This document shows, in pieces, positions 59,832 through 64,000 of a stretch of 64,000 nt of DNA. A program made the position numbers and the translations under genes. The DNA lies in the NCBI GenBank assembly GCA_902806595.1, contig CADCXC010000038.1:3162001-3226000 (forward strand), given 5' to 3'. The notes below the pieces were generated by a model that saw nothing but the letters and a program-made list of their open reading frames with translations, did no database searches and was not told the origin of the DNA. Every line of letters begins with the position of its first letter. The stretch's first letter is position 1. Source of the stretch: Pyrenopolyporus hunteri (lineage: Eukaryota; Ascomycota; Sordariomycetes; Xylariales; Hypoxylaceae).

Positions 59832-61015
59832 TTTGATGGTTGTTGTGTTCCCCCTTATTAACCTATTAAAATCTACCTCGTATGTGTGGCGACGGGGACT
59901 ATAACTAACAGGTTCTAGGCGAGAGACTCGGTATAAACAGCAAGGTTGCTTTTAAATGTGAGAGAACAATACCTATGTAAAGCAACAAAGACACGCCACT
60001 TGTTTTGACAGGACATTGTTCTATTCAACTTCCTATGTGGAGTGTACCTGTCCTTTGACTAGCATCTTTAGTTCTGGCTATGCTAAGCTTTAGAGTGTAG
60101 TTTAAAGTCTTAGTATTTGGACTTTTCGCTTTGCTCGGAGTCTTTACATCTTTCGGTATCCAGTTCTTTCGGCGCGTTTATTCCCCGGGAAACCCTTTCC
60201 TAATTAAAAGCTATAACCATGAACAAGCCCGAATATTGACATCTCTGATGTGACAAGCTCAGATTTTCGGATAAGGGGGTTGCGCTTCTCCTGCGGAAAG
60301 AAACCCTCGGGCAAGTGACATGGGACGCTGATTGGACTCAACCCAGTCAGACGCCATTGATCGAACTAACGCTATCTCGATGGAGAATAGCTATATTCAT
60401 GGGTAATAATGGTGAATTAGCTTGATAAAGTCTGACCTTGTTTGAGGACTGAGGAGTGGTGAATTCACAAACCTTGAGGCGGGTTTCCGGACCCCGTTTG
60501 CTCGTAACGTATACCAGTATACGTGTGGCACCGCTAGTCACTTGGTTACAGCGTCAGAAACCCGGAAGGTCGTAGAAGTCGATTTTTAGTCACGACGATA
60601 TGTTATTCTTAATGTCAAGTGGATGATTGAACCTAGAGAGTTTGGGAATAACCCTAGTTATCTATCAGTGTCACTATTACTCCTCTATATTCAACGAGAG
60701 CACTGTTGCAGAAGAGACAAAGAGTTCTTACTCGAAATGAATCAGAATATCATTTTCAACTTATATAAAACCACTATGGATGTGCTCATGCTACAGGAAA
60801 AGGTCTTAGCCAATAACAAGAACAACAACGACGTTTCTACTATTTTCTGATCCGACTGATCGAGACGAACATAATACTATTAATTATTTCCTGGTAGCAA
60901 ATCAGCATCGTTTTACTTAAACTGTCTGGTACAGCATCTCGGATATCTTCTTAGACAAGACTTATCCCTTCAGCCCTGAAACACCACGATATTCAACACT
61001 GACAATACATTTACA
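59832..61015. other. Intergenic, 1.2 kb
   Basis: Divergent upstream region of the two flanking hypothetical genes, AT-rich. A 75-codon open frame at 60623-60850 has no protein-like features. Confidence 0.45.
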
Positions 61016-61636
61016 ATGGACGCCGGACACTATTGCCGCCGCTGCCGCTGTGGTTGCGACGATCCCCGAGTTAAATGCGGTTGCGACCGCCATTACACCA
61101 CCCAACCAACCTCCCAAACACAAGTGAATAGGCAGCGCCCTCGAAGCCCAGGTCGGGATGAGCGTCAAGCCGCAGCTACTCGTGCAGCCCAGAGCTATGG
61201 GTGGAAGAGTGGGCAAGATGTGAGGGATGGTAACACCGCGCGAAATCCTAGAAACAGAGACTCGCGCTTCGAGCCTGAGCTCGTCCGTGATATCTTTGCC
61301 CTTCCAGGTAGCGGCGTGACCTTCACATACGACTCGGACTCCGCCCAACAGCCTAAATCCTCCCACAGGTCAGAACATCATACGCAAGGGCAAACCTCGA
61401 TGTCACGGCCCCGCACTACCCCGAGCTATGCCCAAGAACGGCACATGAGTACGCATGGAGCTATCGCCGAGGGACCCGAAACAGACGACGATACGTCGCC
61501 GACCTCTTCCCGGCACGGAACCTGGGTCCCGGATCGGAGCTCGGGCGAAACTAGGACCTCTACATCGAGGTCGGCCCCCCGCCGTCTTGTTAGGAGAGAT
61601 AGTAATGGGGTTAGCGAGGAAGAAGACGAGGACTAA
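61016..61636 (+). CDS. Hypothetical protein with Cys-rich N-terminus
   Basis: Not recognised. 206 residues, single exon. The first 27 residues hold six Cys and two His (HYCRRCRCGCDDPRVKCGCD), spaced like a small metal-binding knot. The rest is disordered, rich in Arg, Ser and Thr, and ends with an acidic tail (SNGVSEEEDED). One structured-looking segment reads FEPELVRDIFALPGSGVTFT. An uncertain gene: low complexity could extend an open frame by chance, but the organised Cys cluster at the N-terminus argues for coding. Confidence 0.5.
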   Translation: MDAGHYCRRCRCGCDDPRVKCGCDRHYTTQPTSQTQVNRQRPRSPGRDERQAAATRAAQSYGWKSGQDVRDGNTARNPRNRDSRFEPELVRDIFALPGSGVTFTYDSDSAQQPKSSHRSEHHTQGQTSMSRPRTTPSYAQERHMSTHGAIAEGPETDDDTSPTSSRHGTWVPDRSSGETRTSTSRSAPRRLVRRDSNGVSEEEDED

Positions 61637-64000
61637 GATGATCGCGCGACCTAGGCGGCCGTCCGCAGTTACTGCCTTGAGAGAGAGGCAACGTCTATCC
61701 CCCTACGAGCGATGACGTCTATGGGCGCGATGGGGTGTCCTGAGAAGGTCATATGCATCTATCGTGCGGGGTGGCGTTCCTATTGTAACGTGCAAGTCCA
61801 AGCTACGTAACTTGGAGAAAGAGATCGCCTTCCTTGTATAGGGGTCGTCGCCGAAGAAATTCGAATGCCTACCTTCGCGGACACCGAATAATGGGTAGAG
61901 TTGGCTATCCTGCTTTTCTCAGCTTAAGTAGGTAGACACATGACGTGAGAATCGGCTCCACTTGGGGGCCAAGAAATAGATAGACGAGAAATGCAGAATT
62001 CGTATATTATGAATAGGCTTGTATCGTAAGGTGCGTAAGATGCGGTTCGAAGTTCGGTATGTGAGTTCGCTGTGAGTTCGCTGTGAGTTCGCTGTAAGTT
62101 TGCCTGGAAAATAATCTGTCAAACATCTGCCTTCCCTTGTGCTAACTGGTTACCTGAATGATCATGTAGCGCGCGGCGGGTTGGGATGCGCATTTGCGTT
62201 ACGTGTCTAATTACGAGATCTGGAACGAGGCATTGGTAGAGATCGGTCTCAGGCACCGAGATTTTATATGACGCGCAGGCGTTGCGAGAACCAAAGAGAG
62301 GCAGCCGGATTAGGGGTGCTGCTATTGGTTGGAATCGTTATAGCTGTCGAAGCTGTCGAAGCTATCGTCGTCATGGGTGCCGTAAACAGTTAATCAGTTT
62401 GATTGATAGGGCTGACGACTTCCTTCGGCTACAGATAACTCTATCGCCGGGAGATTGATACGTGGCAGCCAATCATGGCCAAGGGGATGGATCATCTCCC
62501 CGTTTCCTCGTCTCCCTCCTATTAACGGAACCAATCTTTGCCACTTCCTGTCTGTGAATCTGCACAAATATCTGCACAGGTCGCGCGCGGGAGTTGCTGT
62601 TGGTGATTGTTGCATGAGACCACCCAATCCACCCAATCCACCCAATGTTCGTAACTTGCCGAGATGGCCCATGACTCAACGAAGAAGTGCTTCGGTGTCA
62701 ACACCTTATTCGATCCCGCTGATGGTAATGATGCGATCCCTCCGTTCAGGGGGGCGCCTCCAAGTCGCAAACGAGGATCCGGCCACTGACGCCGATCCCT
62801 CGTTACTAAAGCACCAACATTGAAACCCTTTGAAAAAAGAAAGGGAAGAGGAAGAGGAAGAGGAAGAGGAAAGAGAAAAGACATGCATATGCACACATCC
62901 ATGGGATACTGGCATTAGGTACATATGCATATGTATACCCACAGGGGACTATGTGTGTTAGCCTTAATTGTGGAGACGTCTGATTGGAAGGGACGACGCT
63001 GTCAAATTGTTCATGTGCTCCGCTGCGATCGATAAGAGATCGAATCAACTGCGAACCCGCCCAACCATCTTCAAATCCGTTCCCATTCACATACATATGA
63101 GCAAACGCGCCGGAGCGACTCGAGCACAATGTTTACCTACCTAGGTACCTTTTCCTTCTTACGGAGTAGGTAGGGTGCTTAACACGCGGCTCTTTGATTC
63201 TCGCATCTGCGCGAAACAGCGGAACATTAGAGACTAGCCAGCCACTGCTCAAGTACCGTGCCTAGTCGGACACACTACCAAGATAGACACGAGATGGACA
63301 CCACATAGACGCTACAATACCTAATAGACACTAGACGAATAGACTGCTATTGGCAGCTAGTGGCACGGGAAAGACACCATCGATCCCAAATTCCCCGGTG
63401 AAACAAAAACTATAATTAATTAATTGACCCAGATGATTACGAGAGGAAGTCCCCGGTCGGGAACTTCAGACGAAACGAGTCCGAACCGGCCGAATCTTTG
63501 ACCCCAGAGCCGAGCCTCGAGCGAGAGAGGAGGGAAAGGCCGAAATTGTCTACACATGGCCAATGAACAGCTGTTTATTCAAGTTTTGTCTGATCTGTTC
63601 CTTTCATGGCTTTTCCCGTGGCTTTTCCCATGGCTTGTTGGTGTGGACACATCCTCAAATTCTAAGTTCTCCCTGTCTCTATCTCTCCCAGCTACCACCG
63701 CCTCCCGTTCAACGTCACACGACAAGGGAATGGGCTCCTTTTGGAGGAATGATGGCCGGAGAAGAACATGGAACCACTCTGTAGATTCATGCTTGCTCAT
63801 GCACGTCGTGTATTACTACTACCTTATGTATATGAGCTGTGTACGCATTGTACCATTTAGTGGTATTACTAATAAATTAATTCAAGGCTTAGCGCAAGTC
63901 CAACGATTCCATTCTTATTAATCCTTTCTTCCTAGTTGTTGATATAATACTCAACACCCGTTTGGTAAAATAAATAAATATACCTAGCTAGTTGGCTTCG
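61637..64000. other. Right-end region with no supported gene
   Basis: 2.4 kb with simple repeats: an 11-bp unit GTGAGTTCGCT three times at 62060-62093, CCACCCAAT three times at 62622-62646, and GGAAGA repeats at 62843-62875. A TACCTAGGTACC palindrome lies at 63139-63150. Small open frames (62455, 63556) look like chance. Confidence 0.45.

Noticed and set aside
63556..63921. 121-codon open frame near the right end
   Set aside because: The start is a Trp/Phe/Pro-rich product of a simple repeat (GGCTTTTCCCRTGG); there is no other support.

Overview
The window is nuclear DNA of a filamentous ascomycete (Pezizomycotina). A Sordariomycete is likely, but that placement is inference. Reasons: about twenty widely spaced protein genes on both strands, short introns (about 45-155 nt) with GTANGT-type donors, single-copy fungal housekeeping genes, fungus-specific families, and AT-rich MITE-like elements. 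Intergenic DNA is rich in the palindrome TACCTAGGTA and its TAGG/CCTA derivatives. There are no operons, CRISPR arrays or prokaryotic signals, and no tRNA or rRNA gene could be supported.

Layout. 0-7 kb: the 5' part of a cytosine deaminase (runs off the left edge) and a large SNT2 BAH/PHD chromatin gene, both minus strand. 7-12.3 kb: a 5.3 kb gene-free stretch. 12.3-14.5 kb: a HELQ/POLQ-type helicase pseudogene with intact ends and a ruined, shortened centre. 15.4-24 kb: a BTB protein, a proline-iminopeptidase-like hydrolase, an unnamed CP-motif protein and a TVP38 membrane protein. 24.0-24.3 kb: MITE copy 1. 25.3-35.9 kb: a CCCH/DUF1771/Smr protein, an F-box + JmjC protein head-to-head with eIF4A, and a coiled-coil orphan. 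36.2-43.3 kb: a DPP5-type peptidase, EAF6, MITE copy 2 and an SRRM1-like PWI/RS splicing protein. 45-50 kb: a small conserved gene, an FAHD1-like hydrolase and a GH18 chitinase with a repeat-rich Ser/Thr stalk. 52-59.8 kb: prenylcysteine oxidase, PMT4, a RidA-family protein containing a 14-nt micro-exon, and an unknown gene. 61.0-61.6 kb: a Cys-rich hypothetical protein. The last 2.4 kb holds no convincing gene.

The genes do not form one pathway. Three are chromatin-linked (SNT2, F-box/JmjC, EAF6), two act in mRNA processing or translation (SRRM1-like, eIF4A), and PMT4 makes the O-mannosylation expected on the chitinase stalk, but nothing indicates a cluster. Exon models were built by hand: frames were matched across GT-AG (once GC-AG) junctions and checked for continuous family-like protein. 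Family names come from recognised motifs, not from a database search. I found no clearly new biological system. The best leads are the MITE pair, the centrally decayed helicase, the 14-nt micro-exon, and the unnamed conserved genes.
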